NCBI RefSeq assembly: GCF_949987515.2
Contig: NC_082683.1
Coordinates: 126,690,582-126,754,581 of the forward strand
Direction of reading: 5' to 3'
Source of the DNA: Delphinus delphis
Lineage: Eukaryota; Chordata; Mammalia; Artiodactyla; Delphinidae
DNA: 64,000 nt
Below are positions 47,283 through 58,915 of the stretch, piece by piece; the first letter of the stretch is position 1, and each line of letters begins with the position of its first letter. Under the pieces are notes generated by a model. That model saw only the letters and a program-made list of their open reading frames with translations. It ran no database searches and was not told the origin of the DNA. A program made the position numbers and the translations under genes.

Positions 47283-48029
47283 TCAGTTCTGTCTTAACTA
47301 GACAATCAATGCTCTGTGTTATTTATATATTTATCTACATTCACATTACCATTCAACATAAGTGTACTTAATAATTTCTTTTTAGGTTGATGTTTCAACA
47401 TTATCTTCTTCTGATGATTAGTGTCTCTAAATATGACTATTGGGACAAGGAGTATTTTTTCCCTAATCTGTTTTCTTTCCAAAACACAGAAAAGAAAAAG
47501 AAAATGTGCTTGGGATAAACCTTCACTTATAGCGTTTACCAAAATAGAATCAGCAACTAATACAAGGGACAAGGCTGATGGTTTTATTTTACTTCCCAGC
47601 AACAGAGTGAGGATGCTAATAATGAAATTTTTAAAATAATACCTTGAAATGAAAATGTAGCTCAAATTAACTTTTGCTTTATATATTTCTTTGGAGTAAA
47701 GATGGCTGAAATTTAATCCTCTACTATTTTCAATACCCTCTGAATAGCGTAAATCCTAACCAGGTTTTAATTCATTTCTTTGAGGAAATTTTCTTCCTTA
47801 TGTCTCATTTCCTGAACCCTACTCTGCATTCCAGTTTGATGTTATCCCAAGTGCTGTTTTCAGATTGATCTAATTGCAAATGTTGGAGATTGCTTGAACT
47901 GTGGAAACATTACCCATGATAATTTGTTGTTACTCATAAAGAATAAGATATATTGACTACAATTTATCTAATATGCTCAAATATATATTTACTATATTAC
48001 ATAATATATTCAAAATATAATAATAAATC
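47283..48029. other. Unassigned AT-rich sequence
   Basis: No repeat, RNA gene or convincing open frame recognised. Confidence 0.35.
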
Positions 48030-48190
48030 AGTAACAATCGGCATTTATTGAGGAAGTGTTACATTCTAGGGACAGGATTAAAAACTTTACGTGCTGACTT
48101 AGTCTTAACAATTCTATGAGGTAGTTCTTATTACCCCTATTTTATACAGAGAAAGAAATGTAACTAAGTGGATGAAGTAGAACTCAAATA
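48030..48190 (-). mobile_element. MIR SINE
   Basis: Minus-strand MIR order: catttattgaggaagtgtta, actttacgtgctgac, aattctatgaggtag, ccctattttatacagag. Confidence 0.8.
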
Positions 48191-48394
48191 GGGTTCTTTA
48201 TGGCTACAATGTCTCTGGCCTTAATTTCTTTGCTATGTAAAAATTCATTGATATTGTGTTCAAGCCAAATCGTATTCAGAATCTGCTGTGCCTCTACTAT
48301 ATATCACCATGCAAGGGGAGCTTGAATAATTGATGGAGTACACTGGCATTGGTAGGCAGTTTGGCAGCTGATCACTGGGGATGTTTGCTAAGCC

Positions 48395-48545
48395 TTTGTT
48401 TATGGTTTGATGGAAAGAGTAATAGTATTTGGAGTCACAAGACTTGCATTTAAATCCTAAATCTGGGAATCTCTTGGGCAAGTTACTTAATTAGCTTGAG
48501 CCTTAGCCTTCTTGCCTGTAGAGTTAACATTATTAATATTTTTCC
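48395..48545 (+). mobile_element. MIR SINE
   Basis: Plus-strand MIR order: ttggagtcacaagac, gcatttaaatcctaaatctg, cttgggcaagttacttaatt, gagccttagcc. Confidence 0.75.
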
Positions 48546-49419
48546 CCAGAGATGCTTCAGGTATTATGTTACATGAAATTATATTGAGGATGGGAATATC
48601 TAAGCTTGAGTTTAGCAGGCAATTCAAAATAATTGGCAAACTGATGGAGGGATTTACCTTCCAGAAACCTACTCTCAGGGTACTTGGGAATTTTCTGGCA
48701 TGTCTGGGGAAACGGTGGGATGACCTCAACATACGTCCTTTTACAGGAAAATGAGGAGCGTTCAGGAAGAAAATTCATCCTTAGGGAAGAAGGATCCAGG
48801 AGTAATAAACTTTATCAAATTATAAAATCTTAATACTGTAAAGGAGGAAGAACTCTAAATAGAGTTTGGTGTCCATCAGTAAAAATTGTCTCCATTGAAC
48901 TTTAGACCAAAAGCCAAGTAGAGCATAAAAATGGAAAGAACTGTTTACTAAATTATTTATAGCATTATGTAGAACAAGAAAAATTGCTTTGGGATTCCTC
49001 TGACAGAGGGAAACGTAGGAAAAACATCTCTCTTACTTTGCAACAGACCATCTCAAAAGTTTGGAAACTTGGAACTTTTAGAAAATTTTGTCAAAAGCAT
49101 AGGAAGCACTGGCAGCACCAGAAGAAAATGCAATTTATGTGTCACCTTGGTTGGGCTAAGGGATGCCAGATCACTGGTGAAAGTATTTCTGGATGGATCT
49201 GTGAGAGTGTCTCCAGAAGAGATTAGCATTTGAACTGGTAAACAGAATAGAGCAGATGGCCTGCCCCAATATAGGTGGGCATCATACAATCTCATGAGGA
49301 CCCAAATACAGCAAAAAAGTGGAGGATGTGTGAATTTGCCATCTCTCTGGTTGAGCTGAGATATCCATCTTCTCCTGCCCTCAGATACTGGCATTCCTGA
49401 TTCTTAGGATTTTTGACAT
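48546..49419. other. Unassigned sequence, probable old repeat at 49125-49400
   Basis: 49125-49400 (tgtcaccttggttgggctaa, later agatatccatcttctcctgc) looks like a dispersed mammalian repeat I have seen before but cannot name. Nothing else recognised. Confidence 0.3.
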
Positions 49420-49673
49420 AAGTGCAATGGCAATTGAATGGAGGAAAGAACAGTCTTTTCAATAAATGGTACAATTGGACATCCATAGGCAAAAAATAAT
49501 AAACTTCAACTTCAGCCTCATAACTCTTACAAAAATGAACTCAAATTGGTTCATAGATCTAAACGTAAAGGGTAAAGCTTTAAAACTTTCAAAAGAAAAT
49601 GTAGAAGAAAATCTTCATGACCTGGGAATAGGCAAATAATTCTTAGACATAATACCAAATGTATGATCCATTT
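49420..49673 (+). mobile_element. Old L1 (L1M) ORF2 fragment, left part of L1-F host
   Basis: Old ORF2 thumb sequence: cagtcttttcaataaatggt, aaatgaactcaaattggttc, gaagaaaatcttcatgacc. Continues at 55129 on the other side of L1-F. Confidence 0.8.
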
Positions 49674-49689
49674 AAAAAATGATTAATGG
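49674..49689. repeat. Target-site duplication of L1-F/CHR-1 unit, left
   Basis: aaaaaatgattaatgg, partner of 55113-55128. The site ttt/aaaaaa fits L1 endonuclease. Confidence 0.85.
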
Positions 49690-49779
49690 GCATCCACAAG
49701 AGGGCAGACAGCAGAAGCAAGAAGAACTACAACCTGCAGACTGTGGAACAAAAACCACATCTACAGAAAGACAGACAAG

Positions 49780-50685
49780 ATGAAAAGGCAGAGGGCTCTG
49801 TACCAGATGAAGGAACGAGAGAAAACCCTAGAAAAACAACTAAATGAAGTGGAGATAGGCAACCTTCCAGAAAAAGAATTCAGAATAATGATGGTGAAGA
49901 TGATCAAGGACCTCAGAAAAAGAATGGAGGCAAAGATTGAGAAGATGCAAGAAATGTTTAACAAAGACCTAGAAGAATTAAAGAACAAACAAACAGAGAT
50001 GAACAATACAATAACTGAAATGAAAAATACACTAGAAGGAATCAATAGCAGAATAACTGAGGCAGAAGAACAGAGAAATGACCTAGAAGACAGAATGGTG
50101 GAATTCACTGCTGAGGAACAGAATAAAGAAAAAAGAATGAAAAGAAATGAAGACAGCCTAAGAGACCTCTGGGACAACATTACGTGCAACAACATTTGCA
50201 TTATAGGGGTACCAGAAGGAGAAGAGAAAGAGAAAGGACCCGAGAAAATATTTGAAGAGATTATAGTCATAAACTTCCCTAACATGGAAAAGGATATAGC
50301 CACCCAAGTCCAGGAAGGGCAGAGAGTCCCATACAGGATAAATCCAAGGAGAAACACTCCAAGACACATAGTAATCAAAATGGCAAAAATTAAAGACAAA
50401 GAAAAATTATTGAAAGAAGCCAGGGAAAAACAACCAATAACATACAAGGGAACTCTCATAAGGTTAACAGCTGATTTCTCAGCAGAAACTCTACAAGCCA
50501 GAAGGGAGTGGCATGATATACTTAAAGTGATGAAACGGAAGAAACTAAAACCAAGATTACTCTACCCAGCAAGGATCTGATTCAGATTTGATGGAGAAAT
50601 CAAAAGCTTTACAGACAAGCAAAAGTTAAGAGAATTCAGCAACACCAAACCAGCTCTACAACAAATGCTAAAGGAATTTCTCTAA
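49780..50685 (+). pseudogene. L1-F ORF1, one in-frame stop
   Basis: L1 RNA-binding chaperone. The frame from ATG 49780 to TAA 50683-50685 is 301 codons, uninterrupted except for a TGA at codon 267 (50578-50580); L1-B has TCA there, so a single C-to-G change explains it. Domains by eye: N-terminal part 1-45; coiled coil about 45-135 (LEELKNKQTEMNNTITEMKN); RRM about 138-205 (NICIIGVPEG, NPRRNTPRHIVIK); C-terminal domain from about 206 (LIRLTADFSAETLQARREW), cut at LYPARI. ORF2 follows after about 60 bases. Length fits the family. Called a pseudogene because the stop removes the last 35 residues. Confidence 0.9.
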
Positions 50686-50743
50686 GTGGGAAACACAAGA
50701 GAAGAAAAGAACCTACAAAAACAAACCCAAAATAATTAAGAAA

Positions 50744-53700
50744 ATAGCCATAGGAACATATATGTTGATAATTACCTTAAACGTGAATGAATTAAATGCT
50801 CCACCCAAAAGACACAGGCTTGCAGAATGGATACAAAAAGAAGAACCATATATATGCTGTCTACAAGAGACCCACTTCAGACCTAGGGACACATACAGAC
50901 TGAAAGTGAGGGGATGGAAAAAGATATTCCATGCAAAGGGAAATCAAAAGAAAGCTGGAGTAGCAATACTCATATCAGATAAAATAGACTTTAAAGAATA
51001 TTACAAGACACAAGGAAGGACACTACATAATGATCAAGGGATCAATCCAAGAAGAAGATATAACAATTATAAATATATAGGCACCCAACACAGGAGCACC
51101 CAATACATAAGGCCACTGCTAACAGCTCTAAAAGAGGAAATCGACAGTAACACAAAAATAGTGGGGGACTTTAACACCTCACTTACACCAAAGGGCAGAT
51201 CATCCAAAATGAAAATAAGTAAGGAAACAAAAGCTTTAAATGACACAATAGATCAGATAGATTTAATTGATATTTATAGGATATTCATCCAAAAACAGCA
51301 GATTATACTTTCTTCTCAAGTGCGCACGGAACATTCTCCAGGATAGATCATATCTTGGGTCACAAATCAAGCCTCAGTAAATTTAAGAAAATTGAAATCA
51401 TATCAAGCATCTATTCTGACCACCAGGCTATGAGATTAGAAATGAATTACAGGGAAAAAAACGTAGAAAACACGAACACATGGGGGCTAAACAATACATT
51501 ACTAAATAACCAAGAGATCACTGAAGAAATCAAAAAGGAAATGAAAAAAAACCTAGAGACAAATGACAAGAAAACATGATGATCCAAAACCTATGGGATG
51601 CAGCAAAAGCAGTTGTAAGAGGGAAGTTTATAGCTATAGAAGACTACCTCAAGAAACAAGAAAAACCTCAAATAAACAATCTAACCTTACACATAAAGGA
51701 ACTAGAGAAAGAAGAACAAACAAAACAAAAAATTAGCAGAAGGAAAGAAATCATAAAGATCAGAGCAGAAATAAATGAAACAGAAACAAAGAAAACAATA
51801 GCAAAGATCAATAAAACTAAAAGCTGGTTCTTTGAGAAGATAATATTGATAAACCATTAGCCAGACTCATCAAGAAAAGAGGAAAAGGACTCAAATCAAT
51901 AATATCAGAAACAAAAAAGGAGAAGTTACAACAGACACCGCAGAAATACAAAGTATCCTGAGAGACTATTAAAAGCAGCTCTATGCCAATAAAATGGACA
52001 ACCTGGAAGAAATGGACAAATTCTTAGGAAGGTATAACCTTCCAAGACTAAACCAGGAAGAGATAGAAAATACGAACAGAGCAATCACAAGTAATGAAAT
52101 TGAAACTGTGATTAAAAACCTTCCAACAAACAAAAGTCTAGGACCAGATGGCTTCACAGGTGAATTCTATCAAACATTTAGAGAAGAGCTAACACCCATC
52201 CTTCTGAAACTCTTCCAGAAAATTGCAGAAGAAGGAACACTCCCAAACTCATTTTATGAGGCCACCATCACCCTGATACCAAAACCAGACAAAGATACTA
52301 CAAAAAAAGAAAATTACAGACCAATATCACTGATGAATACGATGCAAAAATCCTCCACAAAATACTAGCAAACAGAATCTAACAACACACTAAAAGGATC
52401 ATACACCATGACCAACTGGGATTTATCCCAGGGATGCAAGGATTCTTCAATATATGCAAATCAATCAATGTGATACACCATATTAACAAATTGAAGAATA
52501 AAAACCATATGATCATCTCAATAGATGCAGAAAAAGCTTTTGACAAAATTCAACACTGATTTACGAAAAAACTCTGCAGAAAGTGGGCATAGAGGGAACC
52601 TACCTCAACATAATAAAGGCCATATACGACAAACCCACAGTAAATATCATTCTCAATGGTGAAAAACTGAAAGCGTTTCCTCTGAGATCAGGAACAAGAC
52701 AAGGATGTCCACTCTCACCACTATTATTCAACATAGTTTTGGAAGTTCTAGCCTTCGCAATCAGAGAAGAAAAAGAAATAAAAGGAATCCAAATTGGAAA
52801 AGAAGAAGTAAAACTGTCACTGTTTGCAGAAGACATGATACTACACATAGAGAATCCTAAAGATGCCACCAGAAAACTACTAGAGCTAATCAATGAATTA
52901 AGTAAATTTGCAGGATACAAAATTAGTGCACAGAAATCTCCTGCATTCCTATACACTAATGATGAAAAATCTGAAAGAGAAATGAAGGAAACACTCCCAT
53001 TTACCATTGCAAGAAAAAGAATAAAATAGCTAGGAATAAACCTACCTAGGGAGACAAAAGACCTGTAAGTAGAAAACTATAAGACACTGATGAAAGAAAT
53101 TAAAGATGATACCAACAGATGGACAGATATACCATGTTCTTGGATTGGAAGAATCAATATTGTGAAAATGACTATACTACCCAAAGCAATCTACATTTTT
53201 TATGCAATCCCTATGAAATTACCAATGGCATATTTTACGTAACTAGAACAAAAAATCTTAAAATTTGTATGGAGACACAAAAGATCCCGAATAGCCAGGC
53301 CACCTTGAGGGAAAAAAACGGAGATGGAGGAATCAGACTCCCTGACTTCAGACTATACTACAAAGCTACAGTAATTAAGACAATATGGTACTGGCATAAA
53401 AGCAGAAACATAGATCAATGGAACAAGATAGAAAGCCCAGAGATAAACCCAGGCACCTATGGTCAACTAACCTATGAAAAAAGAGGCAAAGATATACAAT
53501 GGAGAAAAGGCAGTCTCTTCAATAAGTGGTGCTGGGAAAACTGGACAGCTACATGTAAAAGAATAAAATTAGAACACTCCCTAACACCATACACAAAAAT
53601 AAACTCAAAATGGATTAGAGACCTAAATGTGAGGCCCAATACTATAAAACTCTTAGAGGAAAACATAGGAAGAACACTCTTTGACATAAATCACAGCAAG

Positions 53701-54532
53701 ATCTTTTTTGATCCACCTCCTAGAGTAATGGAAATAAAAACAAAAATAAACAAATGGGACCTAATGAGACATCAAGCTTTTGCACAACAAAGGAGACCAT
53801 AAACAAGACGAAAAGACAACCCTCAGAATGGGAGAAAGTATTTGCAAACGAATCAATGGACAAAGGATTAATCTCCAAAATATATAAACAGCTCAATATT
53901 AAAAAAAAAAAACAAGCAACACAATCAAAAAATGGGCAGAAGACCTAAATAGACATTTCTCCAAAGAAGACATACAGATGGCCAAGAGGCACATGCAAAG
54001 CTGCTCAACATCACTAATTATTAGAGAAATGCAAATCAAACCTACAATGAGGTATCACCTCACACCAGTTATAATCAGAAAATCTACAAGCAACAAATGC
54101 TGGAGAGGGTGTGGAGAAAAGGGAACCCTCTTGCAGTGTTGGGGGTAATGTGAATGGATACAGCCACTATGGAGAACAGTATGGAGGTTCCTTAAAAAAC
54201 TAAAAATAGAATTACCATATGATCCAGCAATCCCACTACTGGACATATACCCAGAGAAAACCATAATTCAAAAAGAGACATGCACCCCAATATTCATTGC
54301 AGCACTATTTACAGTAGCCAGGTCATGGAAGCAACCTAAATGCCCATCAACAGACGAATGGATAAAGAAGATGTGGTACATATATACAATGGAATATTAC
54401 TCAGCCATAAAAAGGAATGAAATTGGGTCATTTGTTGAGATTTGGATGGATCTAGAGACTGTTATACAGAGTGAAGTAAGTCAGAAAGAGAAAAACAAAT
54501 ATCGTATATTAATGCATATATGTGGTACCTAG
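50744..54532 (+). pseudogene. L1-F ORF2 pseudogene
   Basis: The usual start (50744) reads ATA; the next ATG is 50762. The endonuclease is largely open to 51346 (YICCLQETHFRPRDTYRL, VGDFNTSL) but goes out of frame and back around 50995-51060; 51355-51579 keeps SDHQAMRL. RT pieces: 51994-52368 ([11 protein letters not shown]) and 52583-53029 ([14 protein letters not shown]). The catalytic FADD reads FAED (52826-52837), an Asp to Glu change. Thumb and C-terminal parts: 53119-53802, 53754-53948 and remains to 54532. Several frameshifts disable it. Confidence 0.88.
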
Positions 54533-54777
54533 AAAAATGGTACAAATGAACCAGTTTGCAGGGCAGAAACTGAGACACAGATGTAGAGAACAAACGTATG
54601 GACACCAAAGGGGGAAAGCCGCAAGGGGGTGCTGGTGGTGGTGTGATGAATTGGGCAATTGGGATTGACATGTATACACTGATGTGTATAAAATTGATGA
54701 CTGATAAGAACCTGCTGTATATAAAAAAAATTATAAGTAGTTTTATGTGGAATACAAAAAAAAAAAAAAAAGAAAAA

Positions 54778-55092
54778 GAATCGCCTGCCAATGCAGGGGA
54801 CACAGGTTCGATCCCTGGTCTGGGAGGATCCCACATGCCATGGAGCAACTAAGCCCCTGAGCCACAACTACTGAACCTGCTTGCCACAACTACTCAGCCC
54901 GAGTGCCACAACTACTGAAGCCCACATGCCTAGAGCCTGTGCTCCACAACAAGAGAAACCACCACAATGAGAAGCCTATGCACTGCAACGAAGAGTAGCC
55001 CCCATTCGCCACAACTAGAGAAAGCCCGTGCAGCAATGAAGACACAATGCAGACAAAAATAAAATGAATTAAATAAATAAGTAAAAATAAAA
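54778..55092 (+). mobile_element. CHR-1 SINE, 5'-truncated, joined to L1-F tail
   Basis: Starts inside CHR-1 (gaatcgcctgccaatgcagg), so the first about 35 bases with the Pol III A box are missing. The B box ggttcgatccc is perfect (54806-54816). Typical CHR-1 units follow and an (aaat)-rich tail ends near 55092. No TSD of its own was found; the TSD at 49674/55113 encloses it together with L1-F. A 20-base unassigned bit (55093-55112) lies before the right TSD. Confidence 0.88.
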
Positions 55093-55112
55093 CCACTGAT
55101 CATTCCTATGAG

Positions 55113-55128
55113 AAAAAAAAATTAATGG
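55113..55128. repeat. Target-site duplication of L1-F/CHR-1 unit, right
   Basis: aaaaaaaaattaatgg, partner of 49674-49689 with small differences. Confidence 0.8.
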
Positions 55129-56090
55129 CCTTCATCAAAATTCAAAACATTTGTCTGTGAAAGAATGTTAAGAGAATGAAAAGACAAACTAAAGTCTGGA
55201 AGAAAATACTTGCAAATCACATATTTGACAAAGTACTTGTATCCAGAATATATGAAGAAGTCTCAAAACTCAAGCGTCAAAACACAAACAACCTTGTTCA
55301 GAAATGGCAAATGATTTGAGCAGATACTTCATCAAAGAGGACATATTGATATCAAATAAACACATGAAAAAAAGACTCACATCTTTAGCCATTGGGTTAA
55401 TGCAAATTATAACTATGATGAGACAACACTAGATACCTGGCAAAGATACAGAACAACTGAAACTCTCATTCATTGCTGTTGGTAATGCAAAATGGTATAG
55501 CCACTCTGGAAAACAGTTTAGCAGTTATTATAAAGTTAAATATACACTTAACATATGACCCAACAATTCCACTCTTAGGTATTTACTTTAGTGAAATGAA
55601 AACATATATTCACACAAAAAACTGAGCATGATTGTTTATAGCAGCTCTATTCATAACCACTCCAAACTGGAAATAGTCCAACTGTCCTTTAGCAGCTGAA
55701 TGGATAAACAAACTGAGATCCATCCACACAATGGCATACTACTCAGCAATGAAAAGGAGTGAACTATTGATATATTAATTGGATGTCTCAAAGATATTAT
55801 GCTGACTGAAAGAAGCCAGTCTTAAAATGTTATATACTGTATGATTCTATGAATATGGTATTCTTGAAAAGACAAACTTACAGTGACAAAGAGATCAGTG
55901 GATGCCGGGAGCTAGGAATGGGAAGTGGAGTAGCTACAGAGGGGCATCATCAGCAGTTATTTAGGATGAGGGAACAGTTCTGTATCCTGACTGTGGTGGT
56001 GGCTACATGAATCTCTACACGTGTTAAAGTTCATAGAACTGTACCTAAAAAGTCAATTTTACCGTATGTTAATAATAAAAAGAATCATTA
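55129..56090 (+). mobile_element. Old L1 (L1M) ORF2 C-terminus and 3' UTR, right part of L1-F host
   Basis: Old ORF2 continues in order: ttcatcaaaattcaaaac, caaatcacatatttgac, agaatatatgaagaa, cactctggaaaacag, atggcatactactcagcaat, then a 3' UTR (cagtggatgccgggagctag, gtggtggctacatgaatc) ending at about 56090 with aataataaaaag. Confidence 0.85.
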
Positions 56091-56196
56091 GGGGCAGCAC
56101 CTTCCCAAGCTCTCTGTGTCACCAAATGCTGTCTTGCATTCTGTTGCCACATTACCATCCTTTTCAAAAGTGATCTACGCCAATCTAAAATATAGC

Positions 56197-56530
56197 ACAA
56201 ATGTACCTATCCACAAAAGAGAAACTGACTCATAGACACAGAGAACAGACTTGTGGTTGCTGAGGGGGAGGGGAGGAGGGAGAGGGATGGCCTGGGAGTT
56301 TGGGGTTGGTAGATGCAAACTATTACATTTAGAATGGATAAACAACAAGGTCCTACTGTGTCGCAAAGGGACCTGTATTCTATATCCTGTGATAAACCAT
56401 AATGGAAAAGAATATTAAAAAAATCATGTCTATATGTGTATAGCTGAGTCACTTTGCTGTACAGCAGAGACTGGCACAACACTGTAAATCAACTATACTT
56501 CAATAAAAAAATTATTGCCTAAAAAAAAAG
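56197..56530 (+). mobile_element. L1 3' end (3' UTR only), 5'-truncated
   Basis: gagaacagacttgtggttgc, then ggtcctactgtgtcgc, tgtacagcagagactggc and a terminal cttcaataaaaaaatt with an A-rich tail. About 330 bases of 3' UTR of a medium-age L1. Confidence 0.85.
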
Positions 56531-56650
56531 AAAATTATAAAAAATTTGATAATACTCGGTTGGGGAGAGTATGGGAAAATATGTCCTCTTATACACTGCT
56601 GTATTGAAATATGGCAATACCTAGCTAAATAAAAATGCACATACACTCAG
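56531..56650 (+). mobile_element. Old L1 ORF2 scrap
   Basis: ggttggggagagtatggg, then cttatacactgctg follows the order of the old ORF2 Cys-rich region. Short and diverged. Confidence 0.5.
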
Positions 56651-57479
56651 AAAAAAGCGATCCACATCCACTTCCTCTACCTACTCCATAATATTCAGCA
56701 TACTGTTCTCTGTCTCACTAAAACTGCTCCCTAAAGGCACTCAAAATCCCTATTCCTCTGCCCACATGGACTTCCTTAATAATTCTGGCTCACTCTGCCA
56801 TATCATGTCTTGACTCCTATAACTCTTTCTGTATCCTTCTTCTTGGCACATATTCTAACACTTGTATTGTTCAAAAAATGTCTCAGGTGCATATATTGAT
56901 CTGTCATAACCAAAAGTCTTTTTCTTCAAAAAGCATGGAGATAGAGGATAAACCTCAGACTTGCTGGAGCCACAGTAATCAAAACGTTATGTCGAAGAGC
57001 CAATATTAACTCTATGAGTGTGAGACTTTTGGGAGGATAGCTTAGGACAAAATACCTAATTCTGATTGTCTACAAAATGATTAATTACAAAATTTCATTG
57101 AAGAATATACATACCATAACCAACATGCATACATGTGCACACACACACTCATCTACATTAAGAATACAATTATCATTATCCATTCAAAATGACTGGCTGT
57201 GGTCATAGCGAGGTGGGGTGATAGTTTTTTAATTTTTTTTTAGATTGAACACACTCATAAAATTTCATTTTCATATCTCTTTTACACAACCTCCAGCACG
57301 TTTGCTTTGGCCTCTCTTGTAACTTAATTATTTTGATCAGCTATGTTTTTGCAATCAAGTGCTGAAAGGGGCCAGAATATTTTGACATTGGTGAAGTTGT
57401 AAAATATTTTTACTCCAAACATTCTATATTCAGCCAGACTTGTCTCTATGTGGTTTTCTCTGCTGGAGATGCCCATTCC
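56651..57479. other. Unassigned sequence
   Basis: Pyrimidine-rich at 56690-56830, otherwise AT-rich. No gene or repeat recognised with confidence. Confidence 0.35.
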
Positions 57480-57785
57480 ACATTCATTCAATACACACTG
57501 ATTGACAACTTACCATGTGCCAGGTACAATGTTAGATGTTGTCAGTAAAGTGATGAATAAAACAGACATGGTCACTGCATTCATGGGGTCTACAGTCTAG
57601 TGACTGTAAGCAGACAAATGAGCCAGTATTTGCAGGACCTATGTGTAAGGAAATGTAAGTTATGGATGCACATAGAAGAGGTGCCTGACCAAGTCACTGG
57701 AAGTCAGAGATGGTTTCCTGGAGGGAATGACTCTTGTCTGAGTTTTCAGAATAAATAAGAGTTAAATAGGCCAAGAATGATGGAA
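57480..57785 (-). mobile_element. L2 LINE 3' end
   Basis: Reverse-strand L2 order: cattcattcaatacacactg, taccatgtgccaggtacaat, gtgatgaataaaacagacat, tctacagtctagtg, gagatggtttcctggagg, tgtctgagttttcagaat. Confidence 0.85.
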
Positions 57786-58021
57786 ATGGATTGACAGAAG
57801 AAAAACGTGACAACGTTAGGTCCAACAGTCCTGGAATTCTGGTACCATTGTAACCTGACATCTCAGAAACATGACTTGATTCTCCTGCGAAGCCTTCCCT
57901 TGCTTCTCTGAAACACAGCATCTTCTGTCCTGTGAATGCAGCAGAATGTGTTGCCTGCATCTATTTTTGGCACTTCTATGCCACCAGAAAGCAGAATAAC
58001 TTTTCATATGGGTGATCCACT
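57786..58021. other. Unassigned sequence
   Basis: Nothing recognised. Confidence 0.3.
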
Positions 58022-58270
58022 TAGGATCACAGGCTCTGGCATAAGAGTCCCTAGGTTTGCTCTGGGTTTGAATTCTGACTATGTGATATTTCACTACTTA
58101 TTATCCTCTTTAGAGACTTCAGTTTCAACATCTATAAAATATGAGTAATAATATCTACTTTATAGGGTTATTATTGCAAAGGTTAAGCGAGCTCATAAAT
58201 GCAACAGTTCATTTCTTTAGAACAGTGCATCACTATTGTTAAGCGCCCAAAATAAATGTTACCTATTACT
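58022..58270 (+). mobile_element. MIR SINE, nearly full length
   Basis: Full MIR order: cacaggctctggcat, tgggtttgaattctgact, cagtttcaacatctataaaa, gtaataatatctactttata, gggttattattgcaaagg, agaacagtgcatcac, aataaatgttacctatta. Confidence 0.9.
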
Positions 58271-58401
58271 AATATATGTGCACGCCATAGTTTCCAAGCT
58301 AAATTATAAGTTCCTGGAAGGCGAAACCAAGTTTTTATCAAAAAAGGCTAAGAGTATTCCACATAAAATTTTATTTAATTCCTTCAATAATTCCGAGTTT
58401 G

Positions 58402-58414
58402 ATATTATTTTTCT
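58402..58414. repeat. Target-site duplication of CHR-1 SINE, left
   Basis: atattatttttct, exactly repeated at 58786-58798. Confidence 0.9.
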
Positions 58415-58785
58415 TTTTTAAAATTTTTTTTTAATTTATTTTTTAATTTATATTATTTATTTTTGGCTGTGTTGGGTCTTCGTTGCTGTGCGGGTTTTCT
58501 CTAGTTGTGGTGAGTGGGGGCTACTCTTCATTGCAGTGCACGGGCTTCTCATTGCGGTGGCTTCTCTTGTTGCGGAATGTGGGCTCCAGGCGTGTGGGCT
58601 TCAGTAGTTGTGGCACATGGGCTCAGTAGTTGTGGCTCGCGGGCTCTAGAGCACAGGCTCAGTTGTCGTGGCGCACGGGCTTAGTTGCTCCGCAGCATGT
58701 GGGATCTTCCTGGACTGGGGCTCGAACCCGTGTTCCCTGCATTGGCAGGTGGATTCTTAACCACTGTGCCACCAGGGAAGTCCCA
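58415..58785 (-). mobile_element. CHR-1 SINE, full length
   Basis: Minus-strand CHR-1 starting gggacttccctggtggcac at 58785. B box with gttcgagc near 58726. Canonical CHR-1 body and a long A/T-rich tail at 58415-58463. Perfect 13-bp TSDs. Little diverged from the family pattern. Confidence 0.93.
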
Positions 58786-58798
58786 ATATTATTTTTCT
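58786..58798. repeat. Target-site duplication of CHR-1 SINE, right
   Basis: atattatttttct, partner of 58402-58414. Confidence 0.9.
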
Positions 58799-58915
58799 CT
58801 TGTTTCAGATCTGAAGGCTGAGGCTCAGAGATGTTAACTTCAGGTTGATAGCAAGTAAATGGGAGAATTAATTCCATGTTCCTCTCACCATAAAGACCCT
58901 GCCATTTCCATAACA
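58799..58915 (-). mobile_element. Possible MIR fragment
   Basis: aggctgaggctcagagatgt followed by agcaagtaaatgggag resembles the minus-strand MIR core. Confidence 0.45.

Larger units (their letters stand above)
49690..54770 (+). mobile_element. L1-F, nearly complete coding region
   Basis: Starts about 90 bases before ORF1 (catccacaagagggcagac), so almost all of the 5' UTR is missing. ORF1 49780-50685, ORF2 50744 to about 54532, 3' UTR to about 54720, then A-rich sequence to 54777. It is the best preserved L1 here. A truncated CHR-1 SINE follows directly, and one TSD pair encloses both. Confidence 0.92.

Noticed and set aside
49761..50459. 232-codon open frame, minus strand
   Set aside because: Exact antisense shadow of the well-kept L1-F ORF1.
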